Of a stretch of 64,000 bases of DNA, positions 41,001 through 53,952 are shown one piece after another; position 1 is the first letter of the stretch; each line of letters opens with the position of its first letter. The notes below the pieces were generated by a model that saw nothing but the letters and a program-made list of their open reading frames with translations, was not told the DNA's origin and did not search any database. The translations under genes were made by a program, and so were the position numbers. The DNA is from Centropus unirufus (lineage: Eukaryota > Chordata > Aves > Cuculiformes > Centropidae). The stretch lies in contig VYZI01000113.1 of NCBI GenBank assembly GCA_013397695.1, positions 287,829 through 351,828 on the forward strand, written 5' to 3'.

Positions 41001-44000
41001 AATTCTTTTAATTTTCTTCTCAGTCTCCTCGGTGCTGAGAAACAGTTGAACTAATTAAATACTTACAATGTCTTATTGTACCTAGAAGATTTGTTTCCAT
41101 GGTCACTGGAGAGACATAGGTGTTAAGACAAAACAATAGGTAAAGACAGATCCATTGAACTATCCCATGATTTGCTACCTTTAGCTTTCTTGACTGACTG
41201 TAAAAGGAATCTTAGGAAAATAATTTTCCTTGACAAAAGCCTGCATTAATAACCAGGAAATGTTAACAGGTGTTAATTTCTTCTAACATCCTGTCAGCTT
41301 CTACTGTATGTAGTATACTGCTACTTATTATGCAACATTGAGTTCATTCTTGCTTTCTTTGAGCTTTTACTTGCTTTACAGTTTTCTCCCAGACTGGTTC
41401 TTCAACATGAGGATTAACACAAGAGTCATTTGTTCATAATGCTGCTGTAAAATGAGATTGAGAGAAGGTATGCAGAATTTGCACTTTGGAAATTTAGTTT
41501 CATTTTCCCTCTTTAGCTAGAAGGAAAACTAAAAATCTTGAATTTGTGCCAAATGCCATTATTCTCAGATTTCTTAATGGAATTACTTTCTGACATGCAA
41601 TAGCAAACTGCAGAGCTGTATTGCTCTGCTAACATGAACAGAAAGACTGATTACCTGGAAAGAACGAATTGTAACTTTGACATTAGTATCAAAAGCCTGA
41701 GCTGAATTTTTCTGACAAGCCAAGCAGACATTAATAATTACTTAAAAAATTCTTCCAATTAGCCCTCAAGATTACCTACTCTTTAAACCTTGCAATAATG
41801 TAAGTTACATATACTGAAGAATAATATGTAAAGTATGAACAGAAATGTGAATATAGTATTACTGGTACATCCATGGATCAACTGAATCCAAATGCAGAAA
41901 GCATGGGGTGATGTACAGGGAAAAGGGAAGATTAAGTACACTCACTGTGTTTTACAAGCAGACAACTGTTGTTTCAAAAATATCTAGATGGCTGCAATTA
42001 TTGAAGCAGCTTTCTGTTAGCAGAGCAATGCAAAATTGTAATTGTTAGGGGCCAATTATTTTATTGATCATTTCAGAGATAGTTGATTTTTGTTTTTCAT
42101 TTGCTCATAGAGAAATCAAGATTTCTCTTTAAATTGAAGATAGGCAAGACCCCAGCTGAGTTGTATTGTCATGATCACTGAGCTAGTACAAATATTACAA
42201 TGTTTACATTATTACCCATCAGGAAAAAAGATACCAACCTATGTAATTTTCTTCTTCATGGTAGATTTATTAAAGAGTGCTATTAGAAATACAGGTTTTG
42301 TTTCATATGTAATAAAAAACTAATAATTCACTAACCAATAAAACTAATAAAACTAATAACTCAAAATATTGGGTGCCAGCTAATTTCATTTATCCAGAAC
42401 CCAGTAAACTCATATTTTTCTGTCTGAGGATAATGTATTCATAATTCACATCTCTAGTTCCTATGTCCTATTTCCCTTTCCCTTTCCTTTTCTCCATTTT
42501 TTAATTTCCTCGTTTAGATTTAAGATCAATATTTTTCAGTTCTTTAGATGCTGAAAATTTTAAGTCTAGAAGATGATATCAGTTGTTTCTTCTTACTTGC
42601 CACATAAAATAAGCACTGTGAAAATGAGTCCATGTAAACTGTACTGTAAAAAAAATATTCTTTTTATTATGTATCAATGTTGAGGTAACAGTGATTGCTG
42701 GTGTCCTAGGAAGCACACAAGGAATTCATCAGCTTCCAAGAACTGAGAGTATAGATGGGAAATTTCAAAACACGATTCTTAACCTGTTCATACCTATAAA
42801 TAATGTATGTTCAGTTTTATAAAATGTTTGGATGTCTGTAAAAAAAAGACTAAGGCTGAAATGTTGGTTAGAAATTTATCATCCAGGACAAAAAAAAATT
42901 ACAAGATTAAAAAATAAAAATGAAACCCTCAGGAAAAAACGAAACCAACCAAGCAAAAAAAGAGAGAGAATACTTCAAATACTTCTTAATTTTTGAATTG
43001 AAGATGAACCCTTTGTATCGCTTAGAATTTGGTAAACTCAGGTATCAAGCCTCCATTTGAATTGCATCAATGATTTAACTATGATATGATTCTAAGCACT
43101 ACATCAAGAGTTATTTTGTGAAGAATTTGGATCTAATTTTCTGGAACAAATAACTCTTCTGTCAATTTTGAACATAAAGGCTTCAGACCACATAGATGTA
43201 GACTGTATTCCTAACTAGATGTTCTGAACTTCTTAAATTCTCTGAACCTAGTTCTCAGTTAAATGTTACAGGTGAGATTTGGGGAGGGAACAGCGTGACT
43301 CCACTTAGTGGAAAAGAAAGAAGACGTGATAGTTTTCACTTCGCAGGACATGGGGTTTTTTGTTTGTTTTTTTTTTTTGAGGTGGTAGATAGTGATCTCT
43401 AGATGAGAGAATACTTAAGATTTTGAGTATGCAAGGCTTTCATACAAAGAAAAATAAATTATTTAACAGAGTAATATATTGACAATAACTATGGTGTAAA
43501 AAACCCCCACAAACCAAACCAAAAAATACCAGTCTCTATGATAATGTACAAACTCAAGCAGTCTGTTTCATTGTCTCCTGTGGGGAGAAAGCTGGCAACA
43601 GTCTTCCTAGAGCTGGTGATGAAGTGCAGGCAATTTAGTGTAGACTCTCTCTTATGCAAAGCATTATCATATGGAAGCAAGCTGTAAAAGTGAATGAAAT
43701 AATTATAGCTTTATAAACAAAAATCACCTTTAGGTTTTTTGTTCCATTAATACTAAGACAACCAAACAAAAAATCACTGTCAAATGAATGGTTTTGTTCT
43801 ATATTCCTTTACTCGTTATTTGTGACACATATCACTGTTGCTAAATGTCAAGTCCTTCAACCCAATGGAGTTGCAGTGAAATCATTGTTAAGATAATTGT
43901 TCAATTCTATAATTTTTATGCATGACAAAAATAATTGTTGGAGTACCATGCCATTTCTTTTTGAATGGTAGGCTATTAAATAAAAAATGGAGCTCATAGG

Positions 44001-44033
44001 AATGTTTTTAGAGTTATCAAATATTTTTAAGAG

Positions 44034-44068
44034 ATAAAAAACTTCTATATNATAAAAAACTTCTATAT
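44034..44068. repeat. Duplicated 17-mer flanking a single N
   Basis: The 17 bases ataaaaaacttctatat occur at 44034-44050 and again at 44052-44068, with one N at 44051 between them. This is the pattern left when two contigs that really overlap are joined end to end. A true tandem duplication with one uncalled base is the alternative. Confidence 0.9.
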
Positions 44069-45638
44069 ATATGTTAATTTTTGAAGGCTTTTGTTCAATT
44101 ATGCTTGTCTTTATATATGCAGCTTTTTTCATTGCCTTGTGAGTTGTTCTACTATTTTACACTAAACACATGTCAACATTCAGGGTCCAAGAACTTTGTT
44201 TATACTCTGCTATCACTTTCTAATTACCATTTACAACACAAAGTTCTCTTTGTATTGGTATGTTCGCTTTATTGAACAAAGCAAACATTGAACACAGTAT
44301 AACAGTAAGCTAGGGACATTTGTTTTGTAGTTCTAAAAAAACCCCAAATGAAACAACAAGAAAAATCCATCAATAGCAATGACAAAAATAATCCATAAAA
44401 TTCAAGCTCTAAGTGGTGAAATGATGATATCATGTGGGAATTCAATGAAATATTGTTTTCACAGTAAAATAACCACAGAGGTGGTTATACATGGTTTCTA
44501 TGAAAAAGAAGGGTGAAGCCATAACATAGATACATATTTACTTGGAAATTATCTATGATGCCTAAAAATATCATCACACAGTGAATCAGTCAATGCCGAG
44601 AACAGGTAAACGTGTTTCAAAGCAATGTCTAATAATTTAGTATAAATTTAAATTAACTAGTCTCCTGACTACATTGTAGCAGATAAATGTTAATATACTC
44701 CATCTTATATCCTGTTTGGTTCTCTAATACTTTTGGTAGAAATTAGGCAAAACATTTTTAACAGCAATAATATTAGCCTTTGCTACATAAATTATATGTA
44801 CTGTAATGTGACTCTTTCAAACAGCTGTTCATTCTTTTAGTAACAACTTGCAGAGAAAGACTTTGAAAACATATGTTTAGATAGTAAAGTGTACCTGAAG
44901 TACTAATACAAATTATTGATGATCTTACTAAGTTAGATGGTTATTGGATAATTTATAGATGGGTTATTTTCTCCTCCTAATGAGCAACTAGCTGAATCAT
45001 TTGAAGCAGAGTCATGCAATGGAAAATTAAGTTGCCCAGGCACCTTTGGGCAAAGGAATATGGTGAGATGTAGACTTTCTGAATAATTGTGATTCTGAAC
45101 TGGGAATCACAAAGAGGGTCAGACTTTGGACTCTATTCCAGTGGAACCTATATGCCCATTAAACATATAGAAAAGGGTGAAGCTAAAATTTTTAATTGAA
45201 TATAAAAAATAAATCCTTGTTTTTCTTCAATGTATCTGCTCATTTCAAAGGATGACCACGCTTCCACAGGATGTCTTTTGCCTTGTTTAATTGTGCAGAG
45301 ATTTATTTTTCCTATGTGATCAGATCCAATTTTAAAGAGCTTTTCTTCTGCAAATAACTATTATAGCTATATAAACAAACATTACTTTTGCAGATTTTTA
45401 CTAGTTGTTAAAATAAAAGTTGTATTTTCTTTTATACACACAATATATATGGCAAAATCAAACAACTCTGCCATTCACAAATAAAATATATGGGTTAAAT
45501 ACTACTGTCAGCTATTCTGGTTCAGTTTTTGTGATGTTTGATATATGCATCACAGCTTCGATACCAAGGTGATGAGCATAATTACTGTAGTGTTGTAGGC
45601 ATAATTACAATAACCTTGTTTTTAATCTTTCTCTGTAG

Positions 45639-45759
45639 GATTTTGGAGATGATGGGTCCTTGTATATTACTAAGGTTACCACAACTCATATGGGAAATTA
45701 CACTTGCTATGCTGATGGTTATGATAAGCTCTATCAAACTCATATTCTCCAAGTGAATG
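45639..45759 (+). CDS. FSTL5: FSTL5 exon: second half of Ig-like domain 1
   Basis: This 121-base exon completes the first Ig-like domain. The translation begins DFGDDGSLYITKVTTTH and reads on through GNYTCYADGY to QVN. It carries the second domain cysteine in the usual Y-x-C context, and NYT is a potential N-glycosylation sequon beside it. The exon starts in phase 0 after tttctctgtag and ends in phase 1 before gtaagg. The leftover G joins TT from the next exon to give Val, restoring the known VNVPPVIR run of FSTL5. It joins in frame to the exon ending at 28899, giving the expected spacing between the two cysteines of one Ig fold. Confidence 0.96.
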
Positions 45760-45943
45760 GTAAGGAAAAAATGTTCTAATTACCAAGTCATAAGAGACTT
45801 GGATTCATATTTTCTTAAGCAGATCTATTGTTACTGATTTACTTTTTTTTTTTTATTGTCTGATAGGAAAATGAGATAGAATTATTTTCTCTAGTGTCCT
45901 TGCAAAACAATAACTATAATTATTGTCATTTATTACTTCCATA

Positions 45944-45964
45944 TAATAATAATAATAATAATAA
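45944..45964. repeat. ATA trinucleotide microsatellite
   Basis: About seven ATA units run without interruption shortly after the second Ig exon. The run is a plain simple-sequence repeat with likely length polymorphism. Confidence 0.9.
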
Positions 45965-48846
45965 GTTATGAAAAAGAGTAAAGATAGTTTAGAGGACTTA
46001 CTCTGTCTGCAATGTGAACTGTTCACCTGTGAGGAGTTTTAGTATGTCTACAGAATATTAAATGTGTTTATGTACACATATAGAGATATACAGGCAAAGT
46101 AGGGTTTTGCGGTTTATAGGCCTCTAAATTCACATTTATTATTTTGAAATCTAACCATGATTTTCATAGATTTAGTAGAGTAGATTGAGAAATCTGGATT
46201 TGAGATCTTGATCTTTACATTTTCTACATCTGTTCAAGTTCTAAGGACAACTTTTCTGAACTCTAGTTAGACAAAATTTAGCTGATACTGTTTCTGGTGC
46301 ATTCCTTCCCTTCTTTAGAAAAGCCTGCCCACCTCTTTTGCCTGTATGTAGTTTTTTTTTCTAAATGATGTTATGGAATTGTTCTCCTCCACTGGTGATG
46401 AGTCCCAGTGTACTTTATGCTCTTTGAGATATAGTGTTGTTTTTTGTTTTTTGGTTTTTTTGTTATGACTTTATGCTTTCCAGTTATTGCAATGTTCATT
46501 TTTATCTTTGACTCTTAAATTTACCCTTCTGCAGTAGACTACCAGTATTCCCATTCTATACTGATACATAATCTTATCCAGAGTCATGTTTAAACTCTAC
46601 TTTCACCTGCAAATTTACTTTGCATTAACAGGCTCTTACTTGATCCTGAAGCATACTCTTGACCTAGATTCTTGGCCACAGCTGTTGCCATCATTGTTTG
46701 TTTTCTTATTTGTCAGTTGCATAGACCCTTGTTATAACTGACATTTCTTGACATCTCATATCAAAAAACACTGAAATATTTTTTTATGTATTTTTCATTA
46801 ATATTCACAAAAAATGCAGTTTCCAAGTTATTTTGTCTTTTAAAATTAGTAATTTTTCTTTTCATGGGCTCTTTGTTTTTCCACTTTCTGTCGTCATCCT
46901 TCACACCATAATTGACTTTGTTTAATACTTGTTTGCAGTTTTCTTAACATGTCACCTCTGTTATTGTATTTCTTCAAGAAACCAGCTTAGAATATCTATT
47001 TATTAATTTCTGGGTTTTTTTTCCAACTTTTTCCCCTTCTGATTCCCAACATTTTGTAAATTGAGTGTCCTCCTGAGCTTATACATGGCACCAACATCAT
47101 TTCCTCCTTCAAATTTTTCTCCAGGGATTATTTTCTGTCATTTAAAAAGTCAGGTAGCAAATACTGGCTAGACTAGTGAGAAGACTAAGTGCAGTTTCCT
47201 CTTATTTTAGTTCCCATAGACTTAGCAGAATTGTTGGTGAGTCAAACATGATAGAAGGTTCTTGATCACCTTTCTCCTCCTCTGTTTTACGTATTCTGAT
47301 TTATCTTAATCTATTAACAAACATATTCTTGTCAACACGTTCTCCACCTGTCTCAATGTGTTCATAATCCTGAAGATAAGCATTGCAGCAGTTAAATTAG
47401 TAGACTTCCTTTTTTTGCTCAGTTCAGCTCACAACGAGGCAACACTCCACTTAAATTGTAGAAAGTTTACTGCAAGAGTGGAAAGTCAAGAAACATTGTT
47501 GGGAGAGGTGAAGGAAAACAATGGCAGATTTTCCTGGTGACAAAGTCTCTGCCTTGATAATTGCATTTTTCATTTGGAAACCACTCCAAACTTTTAGGGT
47601 GCCAGAGGAAATCACCACTATTGCTTCTCTATACCATTTGTATAAATTTAAAGCTGTTCAAACTAGTCCATGTTTGCTCTGCTCAGATAGCTGCTCTTCC
47701 ACAAGTCAGCATTGAAGTGGTACCTTCCAAAATGATTTTGAATGTTGATTTCTGGGGGGATAGAGGAAAAGAAGAAAGCGATCCCTTTGAGCAATAGGAA
47801 CATTTGCTGTGGATATTGTGGGTAAATGGAGTTAAAACCATTGAGAGAAAAGGTCAAACAAACATATATTCTTCTTCTTTCGATCTGTATTTCTAAGAAG
47901 TAATCTTCCTAAGCATAGGTATGATGGCCAGTACTCGTAGCTGCAATAATGACTAATCAACAGGAGACTATTGTATTAGTCCTGTTATATTAACAGGAGA
48001 GTCAAGCAAAATGTTAATGAGATAATGAGATTTCATTGATCACAGAGATGTAAGGTGAAGGTTCCATGGAAGGAGTGTAATTAGATTTTAAGTACATCCT
48101 TGAATTTCATTTGTATAAAACTGTGTATTTTTAGAATAAATAATATATTTTATATGAACTAGATTGCAAATATTCTATATATGTTCTTGATTTAATTTTT
48201 TTAAGATTAAAATGTTTGGACATTTTTCTTTGAGTTTTGAATTGACTGCAGTGACAAAGACTAATGAGCTTCCTTTGGAGTCTTAAAAATACAGGCAATG
48301 AGCACTGAAAAAGACATTTTATGGTAACAAAATTCAGTCTAGTCTTCTATAAATAACGTAATAAAGTAAATGTTGTAACCAATATTATAATACATTGGCA
48401 TTTAACCTCTTTTCATATATACTATATAAAAAAAGCACAAAGTTGTAATGTGGCAGGAATAACTGTTTCATGAAATGTTACTAATTATTCACATATTTAC
48501 ATAATCCTTAAAACTTTCAAAGTTTTGAATCTTGTGACTACATTATTATGAGACTATATGACTACACATCCAGGTCTGTCAGTTTTATTTTTATTTTTTT
48601 CCCTTTATATCTGTGACACTGAGATTTGTTAGCTCAGGTATTTTTCTTTTACTGTTGATACATGTCATAAATCACATGAAATAGTATGTCTGTTCTCAGA
48701 TTATAATAGGTGTATGTGATGGTCATAGTGTCATTGCAGAAAACAGGAGCTATATAACTCAATCTCTGATAAAACATTTATAACATCAACTCCATAACTT
48801 GTTCATTGTGCCCGTCTTTAATTTGTATTTTGGAAGCAGTTCTATA

Positions 48847-49205
48847 ATTTCATAGAATCATAGAGTGGTTTGGGTTGGAATGGACCTTAAAGATCATCCA
48901 GTTCCAAACCCCCAGCCATGGGCAGGGACACCTCCAACTCTTTCAGAATGCTCAAAGCCCCATCCAACCTGGCCTTGAACTCTTCCAAGGAAGGGACATC
49001 TACTACTGCCTTAGACAACTTGTTCCAGTGTTTTGCCACACTCATTGTGAATAATTTCTTTCTAATGTCTAGTCTAAATCTTCCCCTCTCTGAGTTGTAG
49101 CCACCCCCCGTGTTCCTATTGGTACAAATCTTGGTAAAATGTCCTTCCCCACCTTTCATGTATGCCCCCTTCAGGTACTGGAAGGCTGTTATGAGTTATC
49201 CCTTC
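48847..49205 (-). mobile_element. Antisense CR1 LINE 3' end with open ORF2 tail
   Basis: Read on the minus strand, the copy ends with the CR1 tail: on the plus strand tcatagaatcatagag, then gtttgggttggaatggacc. Minus-strand bases 49159-48887 form an open frame with GRFRLDIRKKLFT, AKHWNKLSKAVVDVPSLEEF and ARLDGAL, the well-known C-terminus of CR1 ORF2. It is 5'-truncated like most copies. Its tail differs from the copies near 18 and 63 kb, so it is another subfamily, and it lies opposite to FSTL5 transcription. Confidence 0.94.
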
Positions 49206-51055
49206 CACAAAGAAGAAAGCAAAGGTTGTAAAACTTTTCTAGTTGTGTAGGTTATTTATCGGTCACAGATCTTTTTTGGGGGAGAAATCTCGGCAAATTG
49301 AGGAAAGACAGAAGTAGAAATAGACTACAGTGTCATGCAAGTATTCTGTGTCTGGAAAATACTGCTAAAAGGAACAGGACCTGCTACAGAAATGTGGGAT
49401 AGTAAAAGGATACTCAGACCTGCTTTCACTGGAGCACTTCTTCACCTTCACATCTCCTAACCCTTATGTACTTAATTATAACAGCAATAGCAACTTTGAT
49501 TTTGTTTATTTGTTTCAGTCTTTGTATTTGAGTTCAGCTCTAATATTTCCAAAAATTTTGCTAAGGATAAAGTTGCCCCCCCAAATAACATCTGCCTTCA
49601 GCCCAAGCAAAAGTAATGCATTCCTTTTTCTATTCAATGCAGATTTTCCAAAATCAAGCTGTTCAAAATTTTTGTTTCATATGTATGTTAAACACTGTCA
49701 ATATGTCATAGTTAAACGCTCATAAACTTTTATATGCCATGAGAATATTTTACTGGCACAAAAAAGTCAAAAAACATCATAGCTAGTCAGAATGCAATGA
49801 GTTGCAATGTCTGGCTATTGGTCCAAAATATGGTTTTTGTTTCTGAGATGCTTGGGAGTGTTAAATGTTGACAATCCTATCTCTAAGGAGATAGAGCTCC
49901 TTGCTCATCTCAAGGCATGGTGGAGACATAAACTATTTGGCATTGATGCCGTGGGAAATCTGCAACATGGAGAAGGCTGCCTGAAGGACTTTCTGTCAAG
50001 AGGGGATTAACAGGACAGTCAGACAGAAAGTGAGGAAGTGAGGCAAAGTAAGACTGGGAGCTGAGGTGCTGAAAGAGGCTCGAGCCATACGAGCATACCG
50101 TCAAGTGGGGCACAGTCTAAAGGACACAGTGGGTAAAGCAAGGTCTCATTATTGAACATGCAGATCCTACAGAAGCTGAGGCAGGACAGGGAAGAGTGAG
50201 TGGAGGAGGAACAGGAATGGGAATGTTAGGGATGAGATGAAAAGCAGAGATCTGCATCTGCTGGTAAAAGCAAAGTCCCTTCCAGGAACTCAGTAGAAAC
50301 CTTATATGCCTGAATTTTGTGTGCTCTTGCTCTCAGTTGGTAATCTAAGGAACCAGCAGCCATAACTTTCACATTTTCAATCTTTTTCCATATTATTTTA
50401 TAGAATGTTTGTAGTTTACATATTGGGACTATGTGTAATTTTCCATATACATTACTTGAAAAGATCTTCATCTTTAACTGGGTTAAAATATCCCTGAAAC
50501 CTACTGATTTTTGCATCCCATCTGGGAAACAATACATTATTTTTTATTTTGCAGTACAGAAAACTGTGTTCTACTAGGAGAGCATGCCGGGATATTTCCT
50601 GTATACCACTGGGTAGCATTTGAAAATATTTAACCTCATGCTAAAAGATGCACAGTTAATTCTTTATCTTGTTATCTTCTTTTATTACCAACTGATGCTT
50701 CATCCTCTATCCAGCAGTTTTGTGAAAACAGCTACATATTCCACTTCTAAAAGCTTTAGGTAATTTTTTATTGTTAGAAACAACCTCACACAGTTCTCTC
50801 TGTACATAATTAAAGATAAGTCCAATAATAATTAATCTAAAAAATCTACAAAGCAGGATTTTTAGATCTTGCTTAATCATTTTATTACAATATGTTCACA
50901 GGGATGTCACGTGGCCTCTCTTTGCCAGTGCTGATGTGTTGTATGTATATTTATTTGGCAAGCATATATCTCAGGAAGTTCCCAAACTTTGGAATGGTGA
51001 TGTCAGCAGTTCTTATATTTTGCTAATAATGAAACTCAAAAGACTAGTCTTATAA

Positions 51056-51635
51056 ACGTCCTGTTTAACATCTTAATAAATGATCTGGATGATGGGGCAG
51101 AGTGTACTTTCAGCAGGTTTTCAAATAACACCCAGCTGGCAGGAGTGGCTGATACACCACAGGGTTGTGCTATGATTCAGAGGGAAGTGAGAGAAATGGA
51201 CAAGCAGGAACCACATGGAGTTCAACGAAGTGCGAAGTCCCAGCACTTTATGCACCAATGTATGCTGGGTGCTATCCAGGTGGATAGCAGTCTGCCAAAA
51301 AAAGAACCTAGAGGTCCTGGTTGACACAAAGTTGAACATGAGCCGGTACGGTAATGTCCCTGTGTGGTGAAGAAGGCAAACAGTATCCTGGGTACAGGAG
51401 ATCCTGTCTGAATATCAAGAAACACTTTTTACTGTGAGAGAGCAATCGCAGGTTGCTCAGGGAAGAGGTAGAATGTCCTCCCTTGCAGATATTCTAAAGC
51501 TTAAATATGGTCCTGGGCAACTGGTTCTAGGAGGCCTTGCATGAGCAGTGGGTCTGCATAAGATATCTTTGAAAGTCCCTTTTCCTCCCCATAAGATATC
51601 TTTGAAAGTTCAACTACTGGGTGATTCTGTTATTA
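51056..51635 (+). mobile_element. CR1 LINE, internally deleted
   Basis: The copy starts inside the RT domain (ctgtttaacatcttaataaa, then atgatctggatgatgg, corresponding to F-N-I-x-N-D-L-D-D). It continues to a gcaaacagtatcctgggt segment. At about 51.39-51.40 kb it jumps to the 3' end region, gatcctgtctgaatatcaag, followed by gtcctgggcaactggttcta and a short gtgattctgt tail. Several hundred bases of ORF2 are absent at the jump. It holds a duplicated 20-mer near its end. Confidence 0.92.
51557..51609. repeat. Exact 20-bp direct repeat, period 33
   Basis: The 20 bases cataagatatctttgaaagt occur at 51557-51576 and again without change at 51590-51609. Both lie in the 3' tail of the CR1 copy, so the duplication arose at or after its insertion. 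Confidence 0.95.
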
Positions 51636-52088
51636 CATATTTTATAGAGGTAAAGTGAATTGCTGATAGGTGTTTTGAAGAGAGGAGAAAGGTGAAGAGA
51701 TATTAAAGAAAATATTAAAGAAAATGTTTGCAAAACAACAGTTACAATCTCTGTACATTAATTACTGGTTGTACATTATTCATATCTTTTAAAAAAGTGT
51801 AAGGAAAAATAAAAATCTTATTACTCAACCACAAATATTGAATTAGAATTCAAGCTTTTTTTTTTCATTGATACCACAGGCAATAGAAATAGTACCTCAC
51901 AGAACATTCTTTATATGTCATAAATTAACTGTTACAGAGTTCATCATTGAATGTCACTGAATATGTGATGAATACCACATCTGTGTGTTGTTATATACAT
52001 CTACAAGAGTCTTTAGAATTACTTATATTTTTCTTAAAATGAAGATATTACTCTTCTCCACCAAATTATACTTTGTTCCTGTCTTCAG

Positions 52089-52250
52089 TTCCACCAGTCA
52101 TCCGAGTCTATCCAGAGAGCCAGGCAAGGGAGCCTGGTGTGACAGCTAGTCTTCGATGTTATGCTGAAGGTATTCCCAACCCACAACTTGGTTGGCTGAA
52201 GAATGGAATTGATATCACGCCAAAGTTATCCAAACAGCTAACTCTTCAAG
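52089..52250 (+). CDS. FSTL5: FSTL5 exon: first half of Ig-like domain 2
   Basis: This 162-base exon encodes the start of the second Ig-like domain. The translation contains PPVIRVYPESQAREPG, then TASLRCYAEGIP with the first cysteine, then QLGWLKNGIDITP with the core tryptophan. It ends KQLTLQ. It agrees closely with remembered vertebrate FSTL5, including the REPGVT turn. It starts in phase 1 after cctgtcttcag and ends in phase 1 before gtaaag. The frame stays open some 90 bases into the intron, but that read-through lacks Ig-like residues and ignores a good donor. The next exon, 1.7 kb away, supplies the second cysteine. Confidence 0.96.
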
Positions 52251-53952
52251 GTAAAGAGGCCTTTTTTTTTTGTTTCTACAGTTTACAAATGCTTTATCAG
52301 TGCATCCTTTCCATACTAGCTGTCCTTCTTACATCATTTTAACAAAGGGCTGAAGTTTAAGCTGTAACATTTCAGATTTCTTCCAGTTACTCTTCAAGAT
52401 GCATATATTACAGGGGGAGAAATATCTGAAATGAACATGCTGTTTTCTGAGGGGTCTCAGCAAATCTTAAGGGCATGCAAAGACACTGTGGGAAAATAAA
52501 TGAAGCAAACAAAAATGATTAAAGGGAAGTCTTACTTTTAATCAACAAGACAGGCCATGCCTGTGAATCATCTATGAATATTCAGGGCTTAGCAATTTCA
52601 GTGAACGCACCCAGTACTCTGCCCAGCTCAAAAAATTCTAGTTTTTGCTGTCTTTTTAGTGATTCTTAAAACAACCATAGGAAAAAACAAAATAACCTCA
52701 TGTTGCCAGTGTCCCCTTTAGAACCTCCTCATATTCATTTACAAAACCAGCATGTGTTCAAGGATAGGACAGCAATCTGTCTGCAGTATAAGAAACAGTA
52801 AGACATGCAAGCGGTGAAAGTTCTCTGAAGAGAGGCTTACCTTCTCTATAGGTGTCATAGTCCTTGGTTCATTCACGGCTTTCTCTCCTGGATACCTGTT
52901 AACAATTGCCTTGCAGAAACACATTCCACTATGTGTAGAGAGTGCTGGAATCCTCTTCTATAGCACAATTCTGGTAATATCTCCTAAAGGGATTTGAGTG
53001 GATTCTTTTTCCCCTTCACCTCTTTAACATATATTTATGATAAACAGATAAAAATGTTTCTTCTCTAAGCAAAATATACTTAATTCAATTTTCTTGAATG
53101 TACTTATTTGAAGTTACATTTCTAAAATCTCATTGTTTTTTCTGGTTTAAATTATCTATGCATTATCTTCAAGCAAAAGATCTCCTAGAAGGAATATTGC
53201 ACCATAATTCAGTGCACTTTTAGACCATATTTTAGAATACCTACAAAACTGGGTATGTATGATAGATCCTACACTTGAACAAGTATGCTATATTTAAAAT
53301 GCAATGATTCATCGGTTACATCATTTTTCAAATCATATTATTTAAATGTCTTTTGGCCGGTTAAACCTGGACTTTTTATTGCCATTCCTACTCAAGCTGA
53401 CATAAACCTCCTAAAATAGTTTCCACAGACCTCCACACTGATATAGGTGTAAAATTTCAGTGTGCCTTTTTTTTTTATTATTACACTTCTTTCACACAAA
53501 ACAAAACCAGGTGCCTCTGGTTACTGGAAACAATTTTATTAAAATTACTATATATGTTGACATTCTGGCCTATTACGGTCCCCTCAAAAGCTTGGTTATT
53601 TTGTATAAGGCCAATGATAATTTCAAGTGACAAAATGCAACATAATAAAAATGTAATATTTACCTGATTTTAAAGACAGCTATAGTAGTTTAGACATATG
53701 GAAAGCATCAGACTCTTATTTGTCTCTGAAGTGCAAAATCAGCTGAAATAGTCTGGATATTGGTGAGATGAATAATAGTGCATATGGTTCGCTAACCAGT
53801 TGAATACCTTTGGATTAATTTGGCATGCCTCCAAGTTATGAACTCAGGAATGAAAATGGTTTAATTAGTGTAATCAGGGAAAGCCTTCTGAATGTATAAT
53901 CTGAAAGAACTGTAGCATGTCTGCATGTTGTCTTTTTTTCCTCTTCTTTCAG
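52251..53952 (+). other. FSTL5: FSTL5 intron, 1.7 kb, inside Ig domain 2
   Basis: This phase-1 intron starts gtaaag and ends with a long T/C-rich tract and tttcag. It is the only short intron in the window. I see no transposable element, RNA gene or convincing open frame in it, only AT-rich sequence with a few homopolymer runs. Confidence 0.93.

Larger units (their letters stand above)
28900..45638 (+). other. FSTL5: FSTL5 intron, 16.7 kb, inside Ig domain 1
   Basis: This phase-0 intron starts with gtaagt and ends with a pyrimidine-rich tract and tctgtag. It separates the two halves of Ig domain 1. It holds an internally deleted CR1 at 29.4-30.0 kb, an old ERVL-like LTR at about 31.0-31.7 kb, an unexplained block just after it, and a one-N assembly scar at 44051. 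From about 32.1 to 44.0 kb I recognise no element. That stretch is AT-rich with homopolymer runs and a possible conserved non-coding block at 41.45-42.1 kb. Confidence 0.9.
45760..52088 (+). other. FSTL5: FSTL5 intron, 6.3 kb, between Ig domains 1 and 2
   Basis: This phase-1 intron runs from gtaagg to gtcttcag and lies exactly between the two Ig domains. It contains an ATA trinucleotide run at 45.95 kb, an antisense CR1 at 48.85-49.2 kb and a sense, internally deleted CR1 at 51.06-51.63 kb. A purine-rich block lies at about 49.99-50.23 kb. Between 47.36 and 47.86 kb several overlapping open frames of 60-78 codons occur, but I recognise none. The rest shows nothing I can name. Confidence 0.93.

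Noticed and set aside
45944..45964. ATA run considered as a CRISPR-like or regulatory array
   Set aside because: It is an uninterrupted trinucleotide microsatellite with no spacers.
47358..47860. Several overlapping frames of 60-78 codons
   Set aside because: There are no recognisable motifs, several frames and both strands are involved, and no intact gene structure is present.
52073..52342. Open frame covering an FSTL5 exon and reading on into the intron
   Set aside because: The Ig coding match stops exactly at the gtaaag donor, and the second cysteine of the domain lies in the next exon, so the extension is intron read-through.
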